A stretch of 64,000 bases of DNA, taken from the NCBI GenBank assembly GCA_958296015.1, contig CATQIH010000002.1:1-64000 (forward strand). The letters run 5' to 3'. The notes below the pieces were generated by a model. It worked only from the letters and a program-made list of their open reading frames with translations. It made no database searches and was not told the origin of the DNA. Source of the DNA: Cyclobacteriaceae bacterium. Lineage in GTDB: Bacteria > Bacteroidota > Bacteroidia > Cytophagales > Cyclobacteriaceae. Both the position numbers and the translations under genes were made by a program. Of the stretch, positions 24,637 to 32,608 are shown one piece after another; within the stretch, counting starts at the first letter, position 1; each line of letters starts with the position of its first letter.

Positions 24637-25218
24637 ATGAAAGTAGCAGTTATTAAATACAATGCCGGCAATATCCGCTCGGTGATCTATGCCCTGGAAC
24701 GGCTGGGGTTTGATCCTTTGCTTACCGATGTGCCGGAAGAAATATCCTCCGCCGATAAGGTGATCTTTCCCGGGCAGGGGGAGGCCAGTTCGGCCATGCA
24801 TTATTTAAGAAACAGAAAGCTCGATCAGGTGATTCTCAACCTAAAACAGCCCGTGCTGGGTATCTGCGTTGGGCTGCAACTCATGTGTAAGCACTCCGAG
24901 GAAGGAGATGTGGATTGCCTCGGTATCTTCGACAATCTGGTGAAACGTTTCCCCCCCCGCGCCAAAGTGCCACACATGGGATGGAATGATGTGAAGGTGT
25001 GTGGCGGCACACTATGCCAGGGCCTGCGCCACGATGCGTACCTCTATTATGTACACAGCTACTACGCCGAAATTGGCGAATACACCACAGCCACCAACGA
25101 TTACATTCTGCCTTACAGCGTGGCACTGGAAAAAGACAATTTCTTCGCCATACAACCTCACCTTGAAAAGAGCGGCACCGATGGAGAATTTATTTTAAAG
25201 AGATTTCTGACGATGTAA
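24637..25218 (+). CDS. hisH: Imidazole glycerol phosphate synthase, glutaminase subunit
   Basis: HisH hydrolyses glutamine and passes ammonia to HisF in histidine synthesis. The protein (193 aa) starts with KVAVIKYNAGNIRSV. It has the nucleophile C77 in LGICVGLQLMC and the catalytic pair H175 and E177 near the end. The usual Q-F-H-P-E-K-S around the histidine reads Q-P-H-L-E-K-S here, so the phenylalanine and proline are changed while His, Glu, Lys and Ser remain. The oxyanion strand PGQGEA differs slightly from the common PGVG. No other his gene is in the window; hisF, hisA and the rest must be elsewhere. It precedes an aminotransferase and tyrA by a short gap. Confidence 0.9.
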   Translation: MKVAVIKYNAGNIRSVIYALERLGFDPLLTDVPEEISSADKVIFPGQGEASSAMHYLRNRKLDQVILNLKQPVLGICVGLQLMCKHSEEGDVDCLGIFDNLVKRFPPRAKVPHMGWNDVKVCGGTLCQGLRHDAYLYYVHSYYAEIGEYTTATNDYILPYSVALEKDNFFAIQPHLEKSGTDGEFILKRFLTM

Positions 25219-25259
25219 GAACCCGCTTGTGCTAATACAAAAACATTATTTGACACTAC

Positions 25260-26420
25260 ATGATCATTCCACCAGCTCACCGTTTACAACACCTCAAAGA
25301 ATACTACTTTTCTGTGAAGCTACAGGAAATCCGGCGTATGGAAGAAGCGGGCCACCAGGTCATCAATATGGGCATTGGTAGTCCGGATCTGATGCCGTCG
25401 CAGGCCACCATTGAAGCCCTCTGTGAGTCGGTACAACGGCCGGGAAATCATGGTTACCAGCCTTACAAAGGGCTTCCTGCTCTCAGAAAAGCCATCACTG
25501 ACTGGCTCTCTCGTACTTACGGAATAACCCTCAATCCCGAAACCGAGGTGCTGCCGCTGATGGGTTCCAAAGAAGGCATCACCCATATCTCGCTGGCATT
25601 CCTGAATCCGGGCGACGAGGTGCTGGTGCCCGAACTGGGCTACCCAGCCTACACGGCCGTCACGCAGATGGTGGAAGCCAACGTGCGCTATTACCCGTTG
25701 CTGGAAGCACATCATTGGCAGCCGGACCTTGATTTTTTGCGGCAGCAAAACCTTGACAGCGTGAAGCTGATGTGGCTCAACTATCCGCATATGCCTACCG
25801 GCGCAGCTCCTGACCCGGCGGTGTTGCAGCAACTGATAGACTTTGCCCATGATCGCCACATATTGCTATGCCATGACAATCCATATAGCCTGGTGCTCAA
25901 CCCTGCCAAACCGCTCAGTCTGCTTTCGTTGCCAGGTGCCCGCGAAGTAGCCCTCGAACTCAACTCCCTGAGTAAGTCGCACAACATGGCCGGATGGCGG
26001 GTAGGCTGGGTAGCCGGGCAGAAAGCCTATCTTGATGAGATCATCAAAGTGAAGAGCAATGTAGACTCAGGCATGTTCAGGCCGGTGCAGGATGCGGCCA
26101 TTCAGGCACTCAATAATACAGAAGCATGGCACGAAGAACGCAATGCTATATACGAAAAACGGCGCAGCATTGTCTTTGATATTCTGGATACATTAAGCTG
26201 TACCTACGATCTACAGCAGCAAGGGTTGTTTGTCTGGGCAAAAGCCCCGGATACGATTACTTCGGTAGAGCAGTGGGTGGATGAAATACTACAGCAACAC
26301 CAGGTCTTTATCACCCCAGGGTTTATATTCGGACAGAAGGGAGCACGCTATATCCGTATCTCACTGTGCAATACAGCGCACGTACTGAAAGAGGTGCTGC
26401 AAAGATTAACCGGTGCCTGA
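25260..26420 (+). CDS. Class I/II pyridoxal-phosphate aminotransferase, 386 aa (probably aromatic amino-acid related)
   Basis: The fold type I signatures are present: NMGIGSPDLMPSQATIEAL, GSKEGITHISLAFLNPGDEVLVPELGYP, and the Schiff-base lysine K239 in ELNSLSKSHNMAGWRVGW. The motif that usually reads NYPNNPTGA is NYPHMPTGA (about 174-182), so the asparagine that normally contacts the PLP ring is replaced by methionine. The gene is followed by prephenate dehydrogenase, which suggests transamination of prephenate, phenylpyruvate or 4-hydroxyphenylpyruvate. The family also includes aspartate and LL-diaminopimelate aminotransferases, so the specificity is inferred. The start is 41 bases after hisH. 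Confidence 0.85.
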   Translation: MIIPPAHRLQHLKEYYFSVKLQEIRRMEEAGHQVINMGIGSPDLMPSQATIEALCESVQRPGNHGYQPYKGLPALRKAITDWLSRTYGITLNPETEVLPLMGSKEGITHISLAFLNPGDEVLVPELGYPAYTAVTQMVEANVRYYPLLEAHHWQPDLDFLRQQNLDSVKLMWLNYPHMPTGAAPDPAVLQQLIDFAHDRHILLCHDNPYSLVLNPAKPLSLLSLPGAREVALELNSLSKSHNMAGWRVGWVAGQKAYLDEIIKVKSNVDSGMFRPVQDAAIQALNNTEAWHEERNAIYEKRRSIVFDILDTLSCTYDLQQQGLFVWAKAPDTITSVEQWVDEILQQHQVFITPGFIFGQKGARYIRISLCNTAHVLKEVLQRLTGA

Positions 26421-26545
26421 TTCTTTCTTAGCATAGGAAGATCAACATGGATTCTCTATGTTTGTATTTTGTGTGTTGTTAACGTAGGTGATTAATTTGT
26501 AAGAAACCTCTGCTAAACTATCTGCTAACCTGTTACTGTATTTTT

Positions 26546-27403
26546 ATGAACGTCTGCATCATTGGTCTGGGACTATTGGGAGGATCTACCGCGCTGGGGA
26601 TGAAAACTGCCATGAAAGATCTGCGCATCATCGGTGTGGAATCTAGCCGTAAACATGCAGCCCAGGCACTGTCCTTTGGTATTGTCAACAAAGTGCTACC
26701 GCTGGAAGAAGGTATCCGAGAAGCCCACGTCATTGTGCTGGCCACTCCCGTCAACGTGATTCTGGAACTGCTCCCGCAAGTGCTGGATCAGGTGACACAC
26801 AAGCAAACAGTGATTGACCTTGGCTCTACCAAAGAGCAGATTTGCCAGCAGGTAGCCAGTCACCCCAACCGCAAACGGTTTGTAGCCGGGCATCCCATTG
26901 CAGGAACAGAACATTCCGGGCCGGAAGCTGCCTTTGCTGCGTTGCTTCCCGGCAAGCAAATGATCATCTGCAACAAAGATGCTTCGGCGATTGATGCTCT
27001 GGAGACCACGCTCAACATCTTCAAGACAGCACTCAATATGCGTATCAGCTATATGGATGCCACGGCACACGACAGGCATATCGCATACGTGTCTCACCTG
27101 AGCCATATCACCTCTTTTGCGCTCAGCAATACGGTGTTGGAAAAAGAAAAAGATGAACTGAGCATCTTTCAGATGGCAGGCAGTGGTTTTTCTTCTACGG
27201 TCAGGCTGGCCAAGAGTTCGCCCGATATGTGGGCTCCCATTTTTACGCAGAATACCAAAAATATTTCTGCGGCACTGGCTACCTACATCAAAAACCTGGA
27301 GCATTTCAAGGCCATTCTGGATCAGCAAGACGAGGCACAGAGCCACGAATGGATGGAGAAAGCCAACGACATCCGCAGAATTCTACTGGGTATCGGGCAA
27401 TAA
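26546..27403 (+). CDS. tyrA: Prephenate dehydrogenase
   Basis: The enzyme oxidises prephenate to 4-hydroxyphenylpyruvate with NAD, the tyrosine branch. The dinucleotide-binding loop IGLGLLGGSTALGM starts the protein. The family motifs DLGSTKEQI, VAGHPIAGTEHSGPEAA and the helical C-terminal half with HDRHIAYVSHLSHITSFAL are visible. The length of 285 aa shows no fused chorismate mutase or ACT domain, so regulation must come from elsewhere. It lies 125 bases after the aminotransferase, in a probable unit with it. Confidence 0.92.
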   Translation: MNVCIIGLGLLGGSTALGMKTAMKDLRIIGVESSRKHAAQALSFGIVNKVLPLEEGIREAHVIVLATPVNVILELLPQVLDQVTHKQTVIDLGSTKEQICQQVASHPNRKRFVAGHPIAGTEHSGPEAAFAALLPGKQMIICNKDASAIDALETTLNIFKTALNMRISYMDATAHDRHIAYVSHLSHITSFALSNTVLEKEKDELSIFQMAGSGFSSTVRLAKSSPDMWAPIFTQNTKNISAALATYIKNLEHFKAILDQQDEAQSHEWMEKANDIRRILLGIGQ

Positions 27404-27457
27404 TCAAACAACTTGCCTAACCTGATGCTTACTTAAACAAAGAGTTCATTCAAACAG

Positions 27458-28522
27458 GTGTTGCCGATCAAAAAGATTTATTTATGTTGGTTACTGGCAT
27501 ATGTACTGATGCCGACTGGAGCATATGCACAGGCTGCTGATAGTACAGACAGGGCAATGGATACGACCTACATCAGAGAGTTTAAAGAAAAACTAAGCTT
27601 GCGGTTGCTGGGAGCTATGAAAAGCCTCAAACTGAATGCCAGGGGCACAGAAAACGATACAGTCTATCAATACGGGCCTCGCTATCGTTACTACACAGGC
27701 ATTGGAGGATCTTTGTGGAATGTAGGCTTCACCTTGCTGGTACCGGTGTCCAGGCTTGTAAAAGACGAAGAAGTTGATGTGTTTCGGCTCAACCTACAAA
27801 GCTCACTTTTTGCCCACCGGTGGCTGCTGAGTGGTAGTTATCAGCGATATAAAGGATATTACATCCGCCCGGCGGGCCAGTTTAAGACCTGGACGCAGGA
27901 ACAGTTCAGGCAGCAGATGTTCAGTCAGAAACTGGAAGGAAGTATTACCTACTTGCCCAATGGCAACAGGCTGTCTTTGAGAGCACCTTACAATCAGGCT
28001 GTTCAACAAATCAAATCGGCTGGCTCTTTTATCATGTCGGGCGGGTTCTCCTATTTTTTGCTCAAAGACAGAACAGGCATCTTGCCCTATGCCCTACAGC
28101 CTGATGACCAGTTGCCGGTTAGGAGTCTGCGCATTTACGCAATCAATACGCTGACAGGTTATGCCTGTACTTTGGTACACCGCCACTTTTATCTGCATCT
28201 TTATGGACTCACAGGTTTTGCTTTTCAGTTACAGAAATACGGGAGCGATACCGAAGTGAAAGCATTTGCAGTGAAGCCAGTCTATGATGGCAGAGCAGCT
28301 ATTTGGTATGATAACGGCGATATGTATGGCGGAGTGTACGCGCTGGCAAACTACAATGATTTTCAGGTACAGCAAATAGCATTTGGGCAAACCACTACAC
28401 AGATACGGTTTTTTGTGGGGCTGAGGCTCAACCAGCCCGGCTGGCTAAGGAAACTGAAGCCCGCTTTCCTTGATAAATGGCGCAATAGCCCTACACTTCC
28501 GTTTCCTTCTATCTTCGAATAA
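27458..28522 (+). CDS. Secreted or outer-membrane hypothetical protein, 354 aa
   Basis: A signal peptide is seen (KKIYLCWLLAYVLMPTGAYAQA). The mature part has alternating aromatic and polar residues, with motifs such as YQYGPRYRYYTGIGG and GGVYALANYNDFQ, which suggests an outer-membrane barrel (DUF4421-like). The start codon is GTG at 27458 or TTG at 27461. No ATG occurs in frame before the signal peptide, so a non-ATG start is needed. It comes 54 bases after tyrA but need not belong to that operon. No function can be assigned. Confidence 0.7.
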   Translation: MLPIKKIYLCWLLAYVLMPTGAYAQAADSTDRAMDTTYIREFKEKLSLRLLGAMKSLKLNARGTENDTVYQYGPRYRYYTGIGGSLWNVGFTLLVPVSRLVKDEEVDVFRLNLQSSLFAHRWLLSGSYQRYKGYYIRPAGQFKTWTQEQFRQQMFSQKLEGSITYLPNGNRLSLRAPYNQAVQQIKSAGSFIMSGGFSYFLLKDRTGILPYALQPDDQLPVRSLRIYAINTLTGYACTLVHRHFYLHLYGLTGFAFQLQKYGSDTEVKAFAVKPVYDGRAAIWYDNGDMYGGVYALANYNDFQVQQIAFGQTTTQIRFFVGLRLNQPGWLRKLKPAFLDKWRNSPTLPFPSIFE

Positions 28523-28589
28523 CCAAACAATCTGGGAGAACCTTCGTTTTAGTAATACAAAATTTTGCAGACGATCAAATTAAATTATT

Positions 28590-28925
28590 ATGAGCAATAC
28601 TGAAGATTCAGGGGCATATTTAACCCCACTTTCTACCAAAATAAAAGAACTCGAAAAGAAAGGGTTCGATCAGGAACTGGTTTTTGCCAATGGTACTTTG
28701 AAAGACAAAACAGGTAAAACATATCAGGCGACAGATTTGAAGATACTAGAGGAACACCGCTTCGAGGGAGAAAGTGATCCGGGTAGTATGTCTATTCTTT
28801 ATGCCTTACAGAGCAATAGCGGTGTTAAGGGAACAGTAGTGACGGCCTATGGTACCTACGCAGATGAACTGGCTGAGTTTATGGTAGATGTGCCTTCTGA
28901 AAGGGAAGCTGGTAATGCAAATTGA
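28590..28925 (+). CDS. Small conserved Bacteroidota protein, 111 aa
   Basis: The core TDLKILEEHRFEGESDPGSMSILYAL followed by GVKGTVVTAYGTYADELAEFM matches a family of about 100-residue Bacteroidota proteins that I remember as sometimes being labelled phosphoribosylpyrophosphate synthetase. That label has no support here, since no PRPP-binding motif is visible. It has no signal peptide or membrane segment. The gene is single, 68 bases after the preceding gene and 116 before the histidine kinase. Confidence 0.75.
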   Translation: MSNTEDSGAYLTPLSTKIKELEKKGFDQELVFANGTLKDKTGKTYQATDLKILEEHRFEGESDPGSMSILYALQSNSGVKGTVVTAYGTYADELAEFMVDVPSEREAGNAN

Positions 28926-29040
28926 GTCGGATAAATGTGAAATGAACCAAAAGTAATATAAATATTCAGCTACAACCTACCAACCTATCAATAAATTGCG
29001 TTATTTAGTGTGAATATTTAAAGTTCACATAACCCTATAT

Positions 29041-30126
29041 ATGCGCCTTAATATTGCTGAAAGCAAAATTTCACGTTATATATTCTCCTATTCACTCTTA
29101 GGAGTCATTGCTATCATAGACTTTTATACCGGAAATGAAGCTTCCTCTGTATTGCTGTATTTCTTTCCGATCTACCTGATTGCGTCACATCCGCAGACTA
29201 AACGGCATGATGCAGCAATCATTGCTTTTTTCTGTACCTTGGTATGGCTGCTAATTGATGTAAGTTCCAGTCATTACCATTCTAGTCCATTGATATTTTT
29301 CTGGAATGGCCTGGTACGAATGGCTATCTTTATGATTCTGTCGGCCTTTATCTATATCAATAAAAAAGAACGAAGAAAGGTAGAGCATGTCAATGCACAG
29401 TTACGCATTTTGAACGAAGAAAAAAATAAGTACCTGGGCGTGGCCGCTCACGACATCCGCAATCCGCTGGGAAGCATCAGCAACCTGGCCCTGCTGCTAC
29501 AGGATGATGGTGTAAACCTGACAGAGCAACAGAAAAAATTTGTAGCACTTATCTACAAATTGAGTTATGATGGCCTGGATATGCTCAACAACATCCTGGA
29601 CATTGCACAAATAGAAGCTGGATCGCTCAAAATTCGCCCTACCGTCAACGAATATATCAGCTTTGTGCGGGAAGTGATCGACAACAACCAGTATCTGGCT
29701 GAAAAGAAGAAGCAGCAGATTATTTTTGAATCTGAAAATGACGAATTATCTATCACCTATGATCAGGCATATTTACAGCAGGCGTTAAACAACCTGTTGA
29801 CCAATGCTATCAAATACTCTTATCCAGACAGCACCATCAGGGTAACCGTGCAAAAAGATGCGCAGACCATCACAACGAGTGTGACAGATCGGGGTGTAGG
29901 CATCAAAGAAGAAGACAGGAGCAAAGTATTCCGGCCCTTTGAAAAAGCGCAGAACAAGCCTACTGCCGGAGAATATTCCAGTGGACTAGGGCTGGCCATC
30001 ACCAAAAAAATAGTAGAGGCACACCAGGGTAAATTGCATTTTGTGAGTGAATATGGCAAAGGTAGCACATTTTCTTTCAACTTTCCTTTGGTGTATCCTG
30101 AAGAGAAACTAGCCAGTGCATCATAA
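29041..30126 (+). CDS. Membrane-bound sensor histidine kinase, 361 aa
   Basis: About four hydrophobic helices (residues 12-108) form the sensor part, with almost no extracytoplasmic domain. A coiled coil then leads to the HisKA dimerisation domain with the phospho-accepting H137 in AAHDIRNPLGSISNLALLL. The ATPase domain follows with the N box NNLLTNAIKYS (about 250-260), G1 in TDRGVGIKEED, F box FRPFEKA and G2 GLGLAITKKIVEAHQG. It is complete. No response regulator is adjacent, so the partner is unknown. The signal could be a membrane-associated one. Its ATG begins exactly at 29041 after an AT-rich stretch. Confidence 0.92.
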   Translation: MRLNIAESKISRYIFSYSLLGVIAIIDFYTGNEASSVLLYFFPIYLIASHPQTKRHDAAIIAFFCTLVWLLIDVSSSHYHSSPLIFFWNGLVRMAIFMILSAFIYINKKERRKVEHVNAQLRILNEEKNKYLGVAAHDIRNPLGSISNLALLLQDDGVNLTEQQKKFVALIYKLSYDGLDMLNNILDIAQIEAGSLKIRPTVNEYISFVREVIDNNQYLAEKKKQQIIFESENDELSITYDQAYLQQALNNLLTNAIKYSYPDSTIRVTVQKDAQTITTSVTDRGVGIKEEDRSKVFRPFEKAQNKPTAGEYSSGLGLAITKKIVEAHQGKLHFVSEYGKGSTFSFNFPLVYPEEKLASAS

Positions 30127-30189
30127 CAGATTATCATGCTTTCGGGTTGTATTGCCATAACTGTTCCGGTAATTACTTTTCACACAACT

Positions 30190-30825
30190 ATGAAACACAT
30201 ACCAATACTTCTTCTTTTATCAATCATGTTCGTTTCTATGGCTCACGCACAGGATGCAGAAGTGCGCGTCAATACCGATAAGAATGCAGATTTCAGTCAA
30301 TACAAAACCTTTTATTGGTCTGCTGCGGTGAGTGGAAATGCAGCCAACAGTCAGGTAAAATCCTTTGATGCCGCCACCATTGATCAGCTAAAGCAAACCA
30401 TCATCCGCAAAATGGAGGCAATGGGTTATACGCTTCAGGAAAATAATCCTGATTTGCTGGTCAACTTCTACACACTGACCAAAGATACCAGCAATACTGC
30501 CGAAAAACCTGAGTTTCCTGATCTGGGCTACTCTTTCTGGTGGGGACCCGACTGGTACGATCGCGGTGATGATTGGAAAGGCTGGAATTTTTGGGTAGAT
30601 GGTTCCAACTACTTTTATTATGGTCAACCTGATTTTCAGGCTGATGCCAGTGCTGAAGCAAGCATAAAAGACGTACAGCCGGGCACTTTATTCATTGACC
30701 TGATAGACAAAGAAAAGAAACGGTTGGTGTGGGAAGGATACATACCCGGCCAATCATCCCAGGCACTACAGCAAGACGTAGAAGCTCTGTTGCAGGAACT
30801 ACCCACGGGCAAAGATCAGGGTTAG
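30190..30825 (+). CDS. DUF4136-domain secreted protein, 211 aa
   Basis: A signal peptide (MKHIPILLLLSIMFVSMAHAQ) without a lipobox cysteine precedes the typical DUF4136 start VRVNTDKNADFSQYKTFYW. Further family parts are IDQLKQTIIRKMEAMGYTLQENNPDLLVNFYT and the C-terminal GTLFIDLIDKEKKRLVWEGYI. I chose ATG 30190 over the longer frame (30136), because it starts the signal peptide. DUF4136 proteins are periplasmic or outer-membrane proteins of unknown function, often lipoproteins. The central YDRGDDWKGWNFW region is aromatic-rich. It lies 63 bases after the histidine kinase gene. Confidence 0.85.
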   Translation: MKHIPILLLLSIMFVSMAHAQDAEVRVNTDKNADFSQYKTFYWSAAVSGNAANSQVKSFDAATIDQLKQTIIRKMEAMGYTLQENNPDLLVNFYTLTKDTSNTAEKPEFPDLGYSFWWGPDWYDRGDDWKGWNFWVDGSNYFYYGQPDFQADASAEASIKDVQPGTLFIDLIDKEKKRLVWEGYIPGQSSQALQQDVEALLQELPTGKDQG

Positions 30826-30871
30826 TGCTTCCAATAAAATCTATCATATAACTACACAATAATACGCTATC

Positions 30872-32419
30872 ATGAATCTAGCCGCCATTGATATTGGTAC
30901 CAATTCTATCCACATGGTCATTGTACGCGTCAATGCCAACATGACGTTTGACGTGCTTCACCAGGAAAAAGAAATGGTGAAGCTCGGAAACGGAGTATTT
31001 GCTACCAATCAACTCACTAAAGAAGCTTACCAATATGGGCTGGACACCATACGCCGCTATGTGAATCTGGCCGACCAGATCGGCGTAGAGGAGATCATCA
31101 CAGCTGCTACCAGTGCTATCCGCGAAGCCAGAAACGGTGGCGATTTTCTGGATGAGGTGGTGCAGCAGACAGGTATTTCTCCCAAAGTGATTTCTGGTAA
31201 AGAAGAAGCACGGCTTATTTTTCTGGCGGTGCGCAATGCCATCAATATCAATGGAGAAAATGCAATGGTCATCGACATTGGTGGTGGAAGTACAGAGGCT
31301 GTTGTAGGCAATAGCCAGGAGATTCTTTTCAGATACAGTATGCAACTAGGCGTACGCAGGCTGCTGGATATGTTTGACGGAGAAGGGCCGGTGAGCAAGG
31401 AAACGAAGCAGGTACTGGAATCTCATATCAACCATGTGGCCAAAGACATCATCATGCAGGCCAAAGCTTGTGGTTTTAAAAGGGTGATCGGCACTTCGGG
31501 AACCATCCGGACGCTGGGCGAAGCGGCTTATCTGGCCTCCGGCAACAAAAATATCCGCTCTGTCAATGCTGAGGTGGTACCGCTGAGTGCCCTGGAAAAG
31601 CTTACTCAGAAACTGCTGAAACTCAGTGTAGACAAACGCTCCGGCATCAATGGTATCAACCAGAAGCGGGCCGATGCCATTCATCTGGGCGGCGTGCTGC
31701 TTACCCAGCTCCTGACACTCTCCGGAGTGGAAGAGATTACCCTGTGTGATGCATCCCTGAGAGAAGGACTGATCATCGATTATCTCAACCGGTATTTTCA
31801 ACGGTCGGTCGCCTTCCCGGAGCAGGGTGACTTGCGGCACCGCACAGCAGCACAGATGGCCAGAAAGTATAACGTAGACTTTGAGCAGAAAACCCACGTA
31901 GCCAGATTGGCATTGCTGATGTTTGATCAACTAAAAAAAGAACACAAACTGGGTGAATATGAGAGAAGCCTGCTGGAGTTTGCTTCATTGCTCCATAGTG
32001 TAGGTCAGTATATAGATTTTGAAAAATACCAAAAACACTCACGATATATTATCCTCCACGCCGAAATGCGGGGATTTACCAACGAAGAAATCCTGCTGAT
32101 CGCGCACCTGGCACGTTATCACCGGAAAGCCACGCCCAAGAAAAAGCACACGCAATTTGGAAAACTCGACAAACAGCAACAGCACACGATCAAGGTTTTG
32201 GCAAGCATCCTGCGCATGGCTATCGGACTGGATATCACCAAAAACCAACTGGTTCAAAACATCATCTGCCAGGTAAAGAAAGATACGGTTTGCATGATGC
32301 TCGAAGGCAGCGACGACCTGAACCTAGAACTCTGGGAGACCAAAAGAAACCGGAAGGCCATGGAAAAAGCTTTCAAGAAAGAGGTCGTGATCAAAGAACA
32401 GACAAAACAACTTGCTTGA
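30872..32419 (+). CDS. Ppx/GppA phosphatase family protein (exopolyphosphatase-like), 515 aa
   Basis: The protein belongs to the actin-like ATPase fold with AAIDIGTNSIHMVIVRV at the start and the second phosphate-binding loop VIDIGGGSTEAVVG (about 132-145). The C-terminal half is an HD-type helical domain containing HSRYIILHAEMRGFTNEEILLIAHLARYHRK. The length suits the long Ppx form with this C-terminal domain. It would hydrolyse polyphosphate chains or the pppGpp 5' phosphate, which sequence cannot decide. No ppk gene is adjacent. The ATG at 30872 is well placed. Confidence 0.9.
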   Translation: MNLAAIDIGTNSIHMVIVRVNANMTFDVLHQEKEMVKLGNGVFATNQLTKEAYQYGLDTIRRYVNLADQIGVEEIITAATSAIREARNGGDFLDEVVQQTGISPKVISGKEEARLIFLAVRNAININGENAMVIDIGGGSTEAVVGNSQEILFRYSMQLGVRRLLDMFDGEGPVSKETKQVLESHINHVAKDIIMQAKACGFKRVIGTSGTIRTLGEAAYLASGNKNIRSVNAEVVPLSALEKLTQKLLKLSVDKRSGINGINQKRADAIHLGGVLLTQLLTLSGVEEITLCDASLREGLIIDYLNRYFQRSVAFPEQGDLRHRTAAQMARKYNVDFEQKTHVARLALLMFDQLKKEHKLGEYERSLLEFASLLHSVGQYIDFEKYQKHSRYIILHAEMRGFTNEEILLIAHLARYHRKATPKKKHTQFGKLDKQQQHTIKVLASILRMAIGLDITKNQLVQNIICQVKKDTVCMMLEGSDDLNLELWETKRNRKAMEKAFKKEVVIKEQTKQLA

Positions 32420-32430
32420 CGACAAGCATG

Positions 32431-32490
32431 TTTGGGAAACTGTCTGATCTTAGGAAATCGTCTAAATTCGGGAAGCTGTCCATATTTGGT
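32431..32490. repeat. 18-bp-period degenerate tandem repeat
   Basis: Three imperfect 18-base units (starting at 32431, 32449 and 32467) and a partial fourth share the pattern ggaaactgtct / ggaaatcgtct / ggaagctgtcc. Read in one frame the units spell variants of FGKLSD. It lies after the stop of the Ppx gene with no start codon of its own that makes sense, so I treat it as non-coding. The period is a multiple of three, which could reflect an old coding origin. Confidence 0.55.
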
Positions 32491-32608
32491 ACTAATATGA
32501 ATTAATACATAATCTATAAACTATTGACTATCAGGTATTTATGTAAAACTATTTATTAGGATTAAAACTTGTTTTTGTACGGCTATCATCATATTTGTTT
32601 ATATATCC

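Noticed and set aside
26447-26482. Eleven-residue frame MDSLCLYFVCC before tyrA as an aromatic leader peptide
   Set aside because: It has one Tyr and one Phe only, and no following terminator/antiterminator pair was seen.
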